From contig CM051460.1 of assembly GCA_028095005.1 (NCBI GenBank), positions 154,933,461 to 154,997,460 of the forward strand: a stretch of 64,000 bases of DNA. Direction: 5' to 3'. Positions 20,819 to 33,200 of this stretch are shown piece by piece; positions within the stretch are counted from its first letter, which is position 1, and every line of letters starts with the position of its first letter. The stretch is from Rhynchospora pubera. Taxonomy: Eukaryota; Streptophyta; Magnoliopsida; Poales; Cyperaceae. The notes under the pieces were generated by a model. That model searched no databases. It saw only the letters and a list, made by a program, of their open reading frames with translations, and was not told where the DNA came from. Both the position numbers and the translations under genes were made by a program.

Positions 20819-22583
20819 GCTCCGTTTGGATAAGGTGTGGGAATAAGAGAATAAGAAAATAAATTTATTATAAGCAATCCAAATTCTTCACAAAGTTACA
20901 CACTTTCCAATACTTTTTTCACTTCTTCCCTTATGTCTCTTATTCTCACACCATGCAAACCCGAAATTATTTTAAATAAAAATTTAGACACCTAAAATTT
21001 TAATAGGAAGAATAAATTATTTTTTATTTTAATAAGAAGCAAGTAATTACGCGTTTTATAACCGCGTTATATTCTCTCACCTAATAACTCGGTTATAAAA
21101 CGCGCTATTTGAAATTGCGTGTTTATAAACTGCATTATTAGCCCAATACGGTTATAAAGCGCGTTAAAAGAGGAGACAAGTGCGCATTTTTTTTTTCCTT
21201 TTGTTTATTCCTTTCATATCTGATGGGTGGAAATCAAGAAGGCACGAGTAATAATTAATGGGTCAAGTAACGGTAGAACCATGGAGTAATAGAGATTTAT
21301 TGAGCTAATAACGCATGAGAGAATTATTAATGTTTTCCATCATTATTACTTGGTGACCGCTATAGTAACTGTACTCCATAAAACTAGGTAGATGGAATTG
21401 AAAAGGCTTCAAGTTTTAATTGCTCTCCGGTTTTAAAAAAAATGAGCAAAATAGAGAATTGATGACATCTAACAAAGTTGTTTACAATTTTATTACTTAA
21501 TAATAATAACAATAATAATAATAATATTGTCTGTGAAATATGAATAGAGAACTTATATGTTTATTCAACCAATACATTCGAAATAAGTCCAAAGTTTCAG
21601 GATTTAGAAAAAAACAATATCTATAAATTTATAAAATTTGTAATTGGCGTAAAATATATATTGATTATATAGTTGCAAGCTTGTGGACTAAGCTTAATCT
21701 GAACAATCTTATGGTTTTGTGATGTACATAATTTCTTAAAATACATGATGTAACCTTTAGAAATGTAAATATAGTCATTGATATACACTGAGAATTTTTG
21801 AAATTTTAATACAAACTAGACATAGCAGTCAAAACTTTGTTGTGTTATATTTTTTTAGATGACAATAATTCAGTATGATTTTCAAAAATATTTAATTTTG
21901 AATCATTGACTACTATTAATATATTTAACCAAAAAATGAAAAAAATAATTATAGAAAATGCAAAGGAACTGTAAAAAAAAAAAGAATATCACGAGTTTTA
22001 ATATATATATATATATATATAATAGATAAATAACTAAAATAATCAAATGAAAATTTCAAAGTCACTTATAACTAAAAATGTGCAGTAATTAATTATGCTA
22101 AAGATTTGATGTGCCTTTTTTTTACCCCTTTTAGTTGGGAAAAAGTGCCTCTCATGTTGTATGTAATGGAGAGGAAACTCAGGAAAGCAACGGATTTGAG
22201 GAGGCAAAACATCACAACTGGATTTTTTTCATAAACATAATTAAATACTAATTAAATGTGCTCCTTGATTCTACCGTTACTTAAAGCCATTATTACTTGT
22301 GTCAGAGACGAAAGAAATAAAGAGAAAGGAAAAAAAATGCGCATTTGGTCTCCTCTTTTAACGCGGTTTATAACCGCATTATTGGGCTAATAACCCAATT
22401 TATAAGCGCACAATTTCAAATAGCGCGTTTTATAACCGGATTATTAGGTAAGAGAATATAACGCGGTTATAAAACGCGTAATTACTTGCTTCTTATTAAA
22501 ATAAAAAATAATTCATTCTTCCTATTAAAATTTTAGGTGTCCAAATTCTTATTTAAAATAATTTCGGCATGCAAACTGAGCAA
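20819..22583. mobile_element. Tourist-like MITE interrupted by a MULE
   Basis: The left part (20819-20960) starts gctccgtttggataaggtgtg and ends in the inverted partner cttattctcacaccatgcaaac. The 1.6-kb MULE at 20961-22567 sits inside this right terminal repeat, and catgcaaactgagc resumes on the far side. The MULE therefore arrived second. Confidence 0.7.
20952..22576. mobile_element. 1.6-kb Mutator-like element with long terminal inverted repeats and 9-bp TSD
   Basis: The element 20961-22567 (1607 bp) starts ccgaaattattttaaat and ends with the exact complement atttaaaataatttcgg. The 9-bp word catgcaaac flanks it at 20952-20960 and 22568-22576. The inverted arms continue for about 270-300 bp and include ataaccgcgttat, gcgcgttttataacc and gaggagac words, with few mismatches. 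The middle (about 21260-22300) is AT-rich, with a TA microsatellite near 22000-22020, and has no open frame above background, so a transposase must come from elsewhere. TSD length and arm length place it with Mutator-type elements. Confidence 0.9.
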
Positions 22584-23347
22584 AATGGAATCTAAATGGA
22601 GCCAAAGTTCAGTATATAACCCCAGTTACAGTAATCTCTCGAATCTCGTGTACATTATGGCACGTTGACGCTGTTACATTTTATTTTTGTTTTTAGCAAT
22701 AGTTGACGCTGTTACACATTCAATGTTCTTCATGAATGAAGAATAATTATTGTTCTCATTATCCCATGCTCGATCTAGCATGACATTAACCTCTCACTGA
22801 TGTTGCAACGTTTGAATATTAAAAAAAAAAACACATTACATACGGATTTTGAACTCATCGATTTGTTGTCAGGAATTCTTTATGCGGCACTTTAAATTAA
22901 CCTAACTACTTTTATGCCCGAGTAAAATTTTAGAGAAAAAAAATAAATACATCCTTTTTTTGTAACTTTAAGTACTACATATCCTAAGTTGGGGTCATTT
23001 TACTCCATATCCTAACATTAAATACAATTTATAACGAAATTCAATCCTAGTTTATAAATAATTAGTTATGGCCAAGTTGACACTTGTAAATTATTCAAGT
23101 TGGCATTAAGTGTATTATCTTATTTTTTCAATATTACACGAAAGTGTACCAAGGTTTGCAAATTGCACCGCGACGACATTTAAATTTTCTCGGGTCGTCA
23201 CCCATATATTGATACCCAAGTTGACAAGATCTGTTATCTATTAATTAAGATTAAATTTAATTGTTGCATCCATTTGAATTAAAATGGAAATACTCGTAAA
23301 ATTTTGAAGGCTGTTAGGATATTTACATGACAAAAGTTGTTAAAGTC
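22584..23347. other. Non-coding stretch
   Basis: No gene, RNA or repeat boundary recognised. Confidence 0.45.
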
Positions 23348-23531
23348 AATGGGACCGTTTGGATGGAAGTTGGAATTTGAGGAATTTGGGAAATTTTCTA
23401 TTCCTAGGCATAAATTTATTATAAACAATCCAAACTCTTCGCAAAGTTACACACTTCTTAATAAATTTATGCCTAGGAATATAAAATTCTCCAAATTCCC
23501 CAAATTACTAAGCGATCCAAACGGCCCCAAT
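23348..23531. mobile_element. Tourist-like MITE with AAT TSD
   Basis: The element 23351-23528 (178 bp) begins gggaccgtttggatgg and ends gcgatccaaacggcccc. AAT flanks both ends (23348-23350, 23529-23531). Inside, the arms pair through attcctaggcataaattta and taaatttatgcctaggaat. Same family as 37174-37332 and the split copy at 44270/55171. The 93-codon frame at 23337-23618 simply reads through it. Confidence 0.9.
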
Positions 23532-23733
23532 GATATTTTGCTATATATAAAAAAAAATGTTAGAGGTGTGTTTGGACGAGGAGTTAGAACAAGAAAATTA
23601 AAACAATGCAAATATTAATATTATAAAAATTGGCAAAAACAAAGTTATTCCGGTTCGTATTTATGTTTGGTTAGTACATCTGAACTTGAGAATAACAATT
23701 CTTTTACTCATTCAAATATACCTGCAAACATTA

Positions 23734-24155
23734 AATGCACAAGAGATGGGCTAAAATCAGCCACGACTGACGGATGCAACCGTCAGCTACGATCAAATCT
23801 CAATTTTTGAGATTCTAACAGTCGATCCGAACCGTTCAATGTGTTCTCCATATTGAAATCTCATTGGAGACCAAATTTTACATTTTTCTGATTTTATTTA
23901 CTATTTTTTTGAGATTTTTAAAAATCATAGTTATTGAAGGGTCCAGAATTATTTAGATTAAGAATTTTGTAAAATATCAAACAAATACTAAAAAATTTCA
24001 GAAAAATGTAAAATTTGGTCTCCATTGAGATTTCAATATGGAGAACACATTGAACGATTCGGATCGACTGTTAGAGTCTTGAAAATTGAGATTTGATCGT
24101 AGCTGACGGTTGCATTTGTCAGTCGTGACTGATTTTAGCCCATCTCAATGCACAA
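23734..24155. mobile_element. Mutator-type foldback element with 9-bp TSD
   Basis: The element 23743-24146 (404 bp) starts gagatgggctaaaatcag and ends ctgattttagcccatctc. The arms pair for about 170 bp (ccgtcagctacgatcaaatc, gttctccatattgaaatctc, gagaccaaattttacattt and their complements). The 9-bp word aatgcacaa lies at 23734-23742 and 24147-24155. Non-coding, strongly hairpin-forming. Confidence 0.92.
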
Positions 24156-25245
24156 AATTTAAATTATTTCTCGATCTAAATATATAGTGTCTCAAGCTGG
24201 AGACGTTGAAATAATTAACATAATTCATTACGTAATTGATATGTTTGTCATATTAGTATTGTAAACCTCCGAATCATTGTCGGACATCGGTATCGTATTA
24301 TCATCTAAAATTATTTCATTAATATTGCACCATCACTGGATTGGTGTCATGTCCACGCAATGATAGATTTTATAATTAATGATGTAATAAGGATGATATG
24401 TTAAGTCAACTTAATAGTTACAATAACAAAAACTTCATTATCATTCGAGATGAAGTAATACAAAAGTGGATGATGGTTATTTATTTGATATTATTTCAGT
24501 TGTATTCGAAACAATGCTATGTAAATCCAATTCCATACCTGGTTCCACCTTTTTCCGCCCGTTGTTTTAATAAATTAATTATACCGATCCAATAAACTAT
24601 TAAAGCCTTCGATGGCATATTGTTTAGTCAAAACATAAAACTTGTTTAATTACTTTTATTTACCAGAGTCGCACTCCATTCCACGAGCAGAACAGGTTCT
24701 TGGACTATGTTTGATTGAGAAACAATTCAAAATTAAAGTTATCGATCTTCCGGTCTCTCTCTCTCTCTCTCTCTGGAAATTTTAATAGGTTTGGTTTGGT
24801 TTTTCATCTCGAATTTAATACTCAGACGCAAAAAAACAGTACCTAAATATCATTGTTTACTAATTTTGCCAAAGAAAAAGTTAGCATTGTTATCGATTTG
24901 ATTTAATGACTAAATTCTTTTTGTTCTGATTGGTAATTAATAGAAGTCAAATAATGTTGTTCATTAACACAACAAAAAAAGTAATGTATTTGTCATTTCG
25001 GGGTCTCCATCCCAACAAACTTAAAAATTCATCCCTCTTAAAAGATAATTTCATCTTTAATTTTTCTCATTCAATTTTGCAACAAAAGAAGTTGCAAAAA
25101 AAGTCAAATTCATGCCGAATAGTTTCGACGAGCAAAAGTAGGCTTCCTTTCACTACATGGAAAGACTATTTTGTGATGTCGTATAAATTAGTTTTATATG
25201 TCTAATATTTCTCAAGGGGTTGTTGTGCAAAAAGTTGAGTGCTTA
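24156..25245. other. Non-coding stretch with CT microsatellite
   Basis: Contains a run of about ten CT units near 24754-24774. Open frames 24398-24595 and 24930-25205 have no domain, signal or exon context and are not called. Confidence 0.45.
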
Positions 25246-25290
25246 AGTGCGCTTATTAAATTTTTTTTTTTTAAAAGTGCGCTTATTAAA
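25246..25290. repeat. 15-bp direct repeat around a T/A homopolymer
   Basis: The word agtgcgcttattaaa occurs at 25246-25260 and 25276-25290, separated only by twelve T and three A. Confidence 0.8.
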
Positions 25291-25321
25291 GCTATACACT
25301 ATACAGCTAGCTTATTTCCTC

Positions 25322-26406
25322 GGGATTTTTTTCTTAAACGACCTTCACGAAAACAATAGCTCAACAAAGCACCATGTATATGATATTTACATAAAGAGCC
25401 AATGCGCAAGGTGCTTTTACGCCTTATTTTGAGCCCCTAATAAGGCGCAAGGTGTTTTTGCGCCTTACTAGTTAGGCCCCAAATCAAACTACGCCTTACC
25501 CCTTCATTTTTCTGCCGACACTCCACGTATAGCCCTATTTTAATGGAAAAAAAAGAGTAAGGCACACATCTAACATGCGCCTTATCCCAATTTTCTAAGC
25601 AAGTAAGCTTATCTTATTATGTTGAGAATATGTTATTTCATATGTGTCACAATTGCATCCGATATCAAAGCTTATTAAAAGCTAATTGATCCAATTATTT
25701 GACATTAATAATAATAAAATATCGTAGTTCATTATTGAAGCATCTTCATTAGTCAAAATTCATTAGTCAAAATACATTAACAATCTCTTAAAGTTTATGT
25801 CCCAGTAAAAACTCGATTGGAAAAAAAAAATAACGAATTTTTTGTTTGAAACTAAGAATTACGTTAATAATGAGTCAATGCCAAAAAAATGGTGCTTACG
25901 TGTTGGTTGATTGAATAAGATTAGAGGGGTATATATGGCTGATTTTTCTTTAAAACAAGAGTTCACTGATAAAGAAAACTAATTAAAACACTAATCAATA
26001 TAAAGGCATTACATTAATCAAAGCACTAACATTACATTACAAATATAAAGGCATAATACAAGTTCAGAATTAAACTAATCTTAGCAGAAATAACACTACA
26101 AGTCTAGAATTACACTAATCAAAGCACAAATAACATTATATTATATATTTAAAGGCATACTAGTCTGTCTTAGTAAGGCGTAGTTTGATTTGGGGGTAAG
26201 GCGTAGTTTGATTTGGGGCCTAACAGGTAAGACGTAGTTTGATTTGGGGCCTAACTAGTAAGGCGCAGAAGCACCTTGCGCCTTACTGGGGGTTCAAAAT
26301 AAGACGTACAAACACCTTGCGCCTTGGCCCTTTATGTAAATATTATATAACACATGGTGCTTTGTTGAGCTATTGTTTCCGTCAAGACCGTTTAAGAAAA
26401 AAACCC
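25322..26406. mobile_element. ~1.1-kb inverted-repeat element with GCGCAAGGTG-rich arms
   Basis: The left end gggatttttttcttaaacg pairs with the right end cgtttaagaaaaaaaccc. The arms continue inward for about 190 bp through aatagctcaacaaagcacc, ttacataaagagcca, gcgcaaggtg, ttactagttaggccccaaat and their complements (right arm about 26165-26406). The right arm carries two or three tandem copies of aaggcgtagtttgatttgggg where the left arm has one. Flanks are tttcctcg and ttttctcg, an imperfect possible 8-bp TSD. The 600-bp middle shows no coding frame; the frame at 26239-26574 is an artefact of the arm. Likely a non-autonomous MULE. Confidence 0.78.
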
Positions 26407-29400
26407 TTTTCTCGAATGGTGTACAAGGAAAATGACATAACACAATCGATTTCCGTTATGATGCAGTTAATTAAAGAGCTAGCGACAGGTGGCAAGGTAG
26501 ATAAATTGTGGCTAGATCAACTTTTTCCATTATTTGCAAATTTGGTATCTCAAACTTTTCTCAAAAGTGTCTAATCATGTCTACTTACATCGTGATAAAG
26601 GATATCAAATCAAAGGTTCTGTCGATATTGGACCATTACGTACTAAAGTTTAGTTTATTTGGCGCAGATGCTTCTAGTTTTACTCTCTCTCTCTCTTTTT
26701 TTTTTTAACTTGGAAATATGATTCTGTTTTGTTAGATAGAACCCAAATAATGTAGTCAATTACCAAATAAGCATTTATTCGGGAATAAGGGCGTGAACAT
26801 AGTCTGTATAAAAAGAGAACGACTCTGCCTAATAATTATTTACCTGGATGGAGATTTATTGACGGGGAATTATTTTGACAACTTTAGGGATTTATAAAGA
26901 ATTATTTACAACTTTAAATGTTCCACGTGTGAAAAAATATAATGTATTCTACAGTGATATTTATTTATTTTTTTATGAATAGCTAGCAAAAGATGCTCTC
27001 ATATGTGAGCAAATAAAGAAACAAAATAATGTTAGGCAATAAAAATATGTCACTCAATTTACCAGCGATACAAGTAGATGTATTGTTCAATTTGTTTTCT
27101 TATTAGACAGAAAATCAAAACATATTGTTCGTCTAATGATTGATATCCAACCACAAATCAAATCGATCGAATGACACAAATATGTGTTTACACGCTAAAT
27201 CTAGTGTGTAAGTGTGTAACCACTCTTGAATTCGTGCTTTTATAAAAGAGTACAGGCAGAGATAGAGATAGTTGGATTGATCATTACTCAAATCGGACTT
27301 TAAAAAAAAAAACTGATCTATCACATGTGCGTGTATATTGATAAGACTCAATGCAACCAGAGATGTTCAAATGGATCAAATTTTATTTTTATTTGTACAA
27401 TATGATTCATTTGTTCGGTTTGATTAAAAATTGATGATAGTTTGGTTCTAAACTTTTGATTGGATATTGAAAATCAAACAGGCAGAATGAACCGAATGGA
27501 CAAAAATATGAATGTTTAAAACATGTAATCACAAAGATTCAACTGCTTCTGTTGTTTTCAACTATTGGCTTAATTATCAAGGGAGCATGCGAATGGGAGG
27601 ATCAAGTCACGTCTGTGTGTAGTCGCCTAATTGGTAACCAAGCACTATTGGCGAAGTAAAGAGAGACTAGGCATGAAAGATATAATTAATAAATAAATAA
27701 AATTTTTCAGTACTTAACACATGTTGTATTGTCTATATTCTTCATCATCTGATTTTTTTCTAATTAATTTAAATCGAAAGGCCTATATATATATATTTCA
27801 TAGCTTCTATCCTCATTTTAAATATATGTTTATAACATGCTTAAGGTGCAACAAAACTCTTAAAAGTAATATAACTTTTTTTTTGTATTTTATAATAAAA
27901 TTTCATTTAACTTAATTTATTATATTCTATTATACATATATTTTTTTGTGTTTTAAAATAATATATGTACATCAAATTATTGTAGTCGAGATTGTTACGA
28001 AATTTGTCTTTATTTTTTAAAAATTAAATTTTCTTTAACAGCTACTTTATTTCGGAGCAAAAAAATAATAATAAGTATAGCTTTTTCAGAATTTCCGATG
28101 TTGAGACCCCTCCCCTAATTTCCCCTATGTCTTAATTTGAACCCCGCCGCAAAGCCATTATAATAAATCATAAAAATATTCTGTTCAACCCTCTAAACTT
28201 ATTCTGGCACAGTCGGCATAGCAAAATATTGATTGATGTTTCATATTCGCCTACCGTATTCACATAATTTGTTCCATGCAGCTAGCGAGATATACTATAT
28301 TTCTACCTAACGGCTAATGAGAAGCAATTAATTAACCAAGGTTGGAGTACTCAGTTAAAAAGTCATTTAATCTGACTACTTTGACAATTGCATAAATAAT
28401 ATAGATTTATTTTTAACAAGTGCCATCAAGATCCACTGTTTCTATTACAAGATCGAGAATAATAAAATTCAAAAATTCACTTTTATGATTATAAAATTAC
28501 AACATATCATGCGAATGAAATGCTAATATATTAATATTATCATCTGATTAAAAAACTGACATTTTTTCAATTGTATGTTCTTCGCATTAATATCTAGAAC
28601 AAACTAAATTTTGATGTATATTTGGACTCTTGAAAGATAATTGTTTACATGATAATATTTGTATACATTTTTTTTTTTTACTATCATCAGGATGATTATT
28701 TTGCTACAATCTGAAATAGTAAAATGTACCTTCCTACAAAATTTTGTTATGAAGAGCACATTTGATACCTCAATGGGTACCTCATGTTAAATTTTAAAAG
28801 AATGGCGGAACTACTAGCAAAATGCATCAATAAATAAGTTTATTAAAATTGTTTGAACCTTATGATTATGATAGACTAACTATCTACGTGTTTGCTAAAT
28901 AATTGCATTGCAACGAACTCAGCTGTACCAATATAAAAGATACACTGTTAAATAAACACAGGCGCAAAAAAATAATTAATAACGTCTGTGAATATACTTT
29001 GGTATATCTAATACTAAAGAATGATAATATCTCCTACGTCAAACACGCTAAATTGATTATCTTAAAAAATAATTTTCCATTTAAGCAATCCGATCACCTA
29101 TGTTCCCTAGTATTTTTGTAACCCTTTATATATGAAAAAGGCACGCCACATGTATTGCGTACTTCGTTATAACTTATAACTAATCCAAAAAATAAAATTA
29201 ATTAAATTTAAATTTTAAATTTTAGGGGAAAAAAAAGCGACACAATCACACAACTACAAGTCCGAAGCGCATGGCTTTGGAGACCACGCAAAAATATAAA
29301 ATAGAGGGGTCCGTTGCGGAGCTTACAAATAAAAATTTAAAAACCTTGAAAAGTATGGAGCAGACAGGAATTAAGAATAAAAAAGGGGATAATTAGGGAA

Positions 29401-29480
29401 TAAACAAATCGCTGCGTATCTTGTGATATCCAGCAAATTCGATACAGTTGCCATCATGCGCCAAAATTAAAAATTAAAAA
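26407..29480. other. 3-kb gene-free AT-rich stretch upstream of the receptor gene
   Basis: No gene or element boundary identified. Scattered short frames (26508-26708, 27133-27351 minus, 27721-27915, 28903-29121) have no recognisable content. The distal promoter of the histidine-kinase gene would lie at the right end; a TATA-like aaaatataaaatagagg occurs at about 29290, too far from the apparent leader to assign firmly. Confidence 0.45.
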
Positions 29481-29948
29481 TCAAAAGGAAAAAGAAAGCC
29501 CTGTCTTTTATGTATCCATTACTCTCCCTCCGTCAGAATTTCTCTCTCCATCACTGTCCCTCCTTCTTTCGCACTCTCTTACTTTCCTTTTTTCTCTGTT
29601 TCTCTCTTTTTTTTTTTTTTGATAGTATTCTCTGTTTCTCTCGTTGGGTAATTCATTCATTTCTCTCTCCCACATTTCTCTGCAAAAGTGGGAGAGGATA
29701 GTCTGAGTTGCAGTAGAGAGAGATAAGAGATAAGTAAGGAACCCACCAAAGCTTCTCTTTTTTGCTGTTTGTGTGGAGAGTAGGTGTAGAAAGAGAGTGA
29801 TTTGCTTGCAAAAGAGGGGAAGTGGAGTTCAGACTTCAGACAAAAGACAGCGAAGTATTGGGGGGTTAGAGTCGAGGTCTCTTTCTCCCATACAGTAAGG
29901 AAAGAAACAAAAACCATCAGAAAGTTGGTATTATTTGCTTCCTTTTTT

Positions 29949-30032
29949 ATGAGCTCAACTCTAATTTGGTACTTCTCCTTCGCACTCTTCTTCTTCTTCT
30001 TCAGTGGAGTATCAGAGATGGGAAGTCGATAA
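29949..30032 (+). other. Upstream ORF in receptor leader (27 codons)
   Basis: Begins ATG at 29949, reads MSSTLIWYFSFA, a Phe-rich run and SGVSEMGSR, and stops at TAA 30030-30032. A second in-frame ATG at 30018 gives a minimal four-residue version. It lies 178 bases before the main start. If present in the mature leader it would reduce initiation at 30211. Confidence 0.4.
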
Positions 30033-30162
30033 ACCCCAATTTTGAGCATCTTTCTTCCAACCCAAAAAGTTACTCCATTGCGGAAACCCATTTACAGCTT
30101 TTTCATTTTTTGGGAGGATTTATTTGCCTTGGGATTTCAAATTTCCTACTTTTTCTCTGATA

Positions 30163-30180
30163 ATGGAGCCCAGATTTTGA
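30163..30180 (+). other. Minimal upstream ORF (5 codons)
   Basis: ATG at 30163 reads MEPRF and stops at 30178-30180, 30 bases before the receptor start. It could influence start choice if the leader is unspliced here. Confidence 0.4.
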
Positions 30181-30210
30181 ACTGTTCTGAGGCTGAGTGT
30201 GTAACGGAAA

Positions 30211-33200
30211 ATGGGCTCGGTCGAACTCGACCCAAAACCCGCCAGGAGGCGGTGGCGGCTGCACCAATCTGCATTGGTGGTATTGTGGGTGGTCATGTCG
30301 ATGATGATATGGGTCGGGCTGTACTGGTACATCAGGCGGCAAAGCATCAGGAACGTCGAGGAAGGACTGGTCAGCATGTGCGAGGAGCGGGCCCGCATGC
30401 TCCAGGATCGGTTTGCCGTCAGTGTGAACCATGTTCATGCACTTGCCATTCTGGTCTCCACCTTCCACTACCAGAAGGAACCAGCAGCTCTTGACCAGGT
30501 TTACTCAATTTGTTTCACCAAGCCTTTCTGATTCTGAGATTCAACTTGTTGGCATTTATGTCTGTTTGGTAATTCATGTTTGGGTTTATTTTGTTTATAA
30601 TCAGACAAGAATGTCCCAAATGTCCTTGCATGCATTGATAGTAAATAGCTATAATAATACATAAAAAAATAAAGAACTACAATAATACGTATGGTGAGAG
30701 TAATTATGCAGATTATTTTTCTCAGTGCACAAAATAATACCAACATTTGAGTCAGAGGCTTTAGGATGCGCTGGTGTTTGTTGACCAATCTTAATGGGTT
30801 ATAGAAGAATAAAGGGCAAATTTAGTACTAGTTACTTCTTTTAAGCATGCAATAAAATTTATTTTATGTTGGAATAATATAGATACAACAACTTTTCTTA
30901 AATTTCGGAGAGAGTATTTTTAGAAAATTCATGTTTTCTGAAATTTTACTTATCAGCTGCCTAGTGTGCCCCTACTAGGATTATAGTTCTGCTAGGGTAA
31001 GTTTGGAAGTTCAAAGTATTTTTAGAAACATGCAACAAAATTACCAACAATGTATGCAAACAAACGGGTATCTGTAGCCACTCGTGAGGATTAATTCTAA
31101 TAACATTTGTTTTATATTTTACATAAGGCTCTCCATTTTCTTCGCGAACAGAAAATGGTTTTAAATTTTTTGGCAGCACACCAGGGTCAAACAATACTAA
31201 TTATTTGAGTGATTTGTGTCTCTTAACCTTACTGGTTGGATTTTCTGATTCTGTTTGCCGCTAAACAGGAGACATTTGCTGATTATACTGCCAGAACAGC
31301 ATTTGAACGGCCTCTACTCAATGGAGTTGCTTATGCGCAACGGGTGGTGCATACGCAAAGGGAACTCTTTGAGATGCAGCAGGGGTGGGTCATACGAACA
31401 ATGAAACGGGAGCCTTCTCCCATACAGGATGAATATGCTCCTGTCATTTATTCCCAAGAGACAGTATCATACATAGAAGCTCTAGATATGATGTCTGGTG
31501 AGGTACAGAGTTTCAGCATTTTTTAAATTTAAGTGACATTGCAATATTTGCAGATAGAACTGATGCTTCCACTTTTCAACTAAGGGAGATGCAATTTAAA
31601 TGTACTTATCAAAAATATATGTTCTGGTATGCCAATGCATACCCTACAAAGGCCCCCTTAATATTATTTAAGTTACTTGACTAATTTGTGTTGCTGTGGC
31701 TTTTCCTGTGTAGTTTTGTTTGCTTTTGTTAGATTTTATTCCTTACCTGTTGTGCATTTGGGAGGGAATTGTTTGGTAGATGCTAGTTTTAAGGGCTTTT
31801 GGTTTTAGATGGCTAAGATAGTGACTTGGTCTTTTTCTTTTCTTGCTGTTTCTTTGAGTCACTAGGTTGTGACTCCAACCATCTTTTAGGTTTAATGAAT
31901 CTGGTACCCCTTTTTGGGGCGCTTTCTTTCCAAAAAAATAAATTATTTAAGTTAAAATAAAAGGGGCATTTCATTTGCTGTTACAAAATTTTGGCATGAT
32001 GAAGAAATAATATCTTTTGGTTACAGTTGCTCATTGCAAATTGCAAATAACCCACAAAATGCTAGATTAATTTTGAATCTGAGGAAGCTATGGATGTATT
32101 TGCAATTGGAATAAAACACAGTTTATATTTGCAATACCCATCTTTGTTTGTAGCCCTTCTGAGATAAATAACATGACCTGGCTATCATACACAATCTATT
32201 GGCCATTTTATTTCTAAAAAAGGAAATAGGATGAGCAAGAAGCATGTGCATAACAAATCATTTTGTTGAGCAATTTTCTCTGCTAATCAAAATGTCCTCA
32301 ATGTTAAGTTGATGTTCATTTTTCCAGGAGGACAGGGAGAACATATTACGAGCTCGGGCCACTGGCAAGGCCGTACTGACAAGCCCTTTCCGCCTGCTAG
32401 GATCAAATCACTTAGGTGTGGTTTTGACCTTTCCTGTTTATCGTGAAGATCTGGCTCCGGATGTGACTGAAGAAGAACGAATCGAAGCGACTGCTGGGTG
32501 AGCCTCTTCTTCTCTAGTTAGGTTACTTGACTTCCATTTGGGAGATGGAATTAATATCAGAATCAAAAAGGGATTTCATCCTTATGAATTTCTCATTTTA
32601 TAGGACTCCATTACTCAATAACCTTCATAAATTTTTTACTTATCTTTAACTGCTAAGAATTTTAAGTTTTAAACTGATTCAACTTCCTTGGGTTTGTCCA
32701 ATACCATCATGACCGGTATGAAGTAACCAATTCTAGTCCTCCCACTTGTAATGTAATGTAGTTATTAGTTGTAACAGAAATTTATATTTTTGCTGTAATT
32801 TTTCAAGGGTATTTATTTATTTATTTATTCTAATTTGGCATGTCAAATAGGTATCTTGGTGGAGCATTTGATGTGGAGTCACTTGTAGAGAATCTGCTGA
32901 GCCAACTAGCAGGCAACCCAGAAATTATAGTGAAAGTGTATGATGTAACAAATGCATCCGAGCCGTTGATTATGTATGGTCCTGATTTGCCAGATGGTTT
33001 TCCTTCACCTTCTCATACAAGCATGCTCGATTTTGGCGATCCCTTTCGAAAGCATAACATGGTTTGTAGGTATAGAATTAGTTTCTATGTTTTGCTTTAT
33101 AAATATTCCATCTTCTGTGCTTCTCTAACCATCTAGGTTTGTTGAAAAGTAAGGAAATGATCAGAAGTATATACATAAGCAACTTTTTTTTTTCTTCAAT

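Larger units (their letters stand above)
29510..30210 (+). promoter_or_regulatory. Probable 5' leader of the cytokinin receptor gene, pyrimidine-rich
   Basis: From 29518 to about 29660 the sequence is a dense ctctctc/tttc tract typical of plant core promoters and leaders, followed by GA-rich sequence. The leader holds several upstream ATGs before the receptor start at 30211. A spliced leader intron cannot be excluded. The transcription start is not determined by sequence alone. Confidence 0.5.

Noticed and set aside
23337..23618. 93-codon frame
   Set aside because: Reads straight through the Tourist-like MITE at 23351-23528; its apparent motifs are the inverted arms.
26239..26574. 111-codon frame with GLTSKAQKHLAP
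   Set aside because: Its first half is the repeated right arm of the inverted-repeat element and the rest is flanking DNA; no homologous pattern known.
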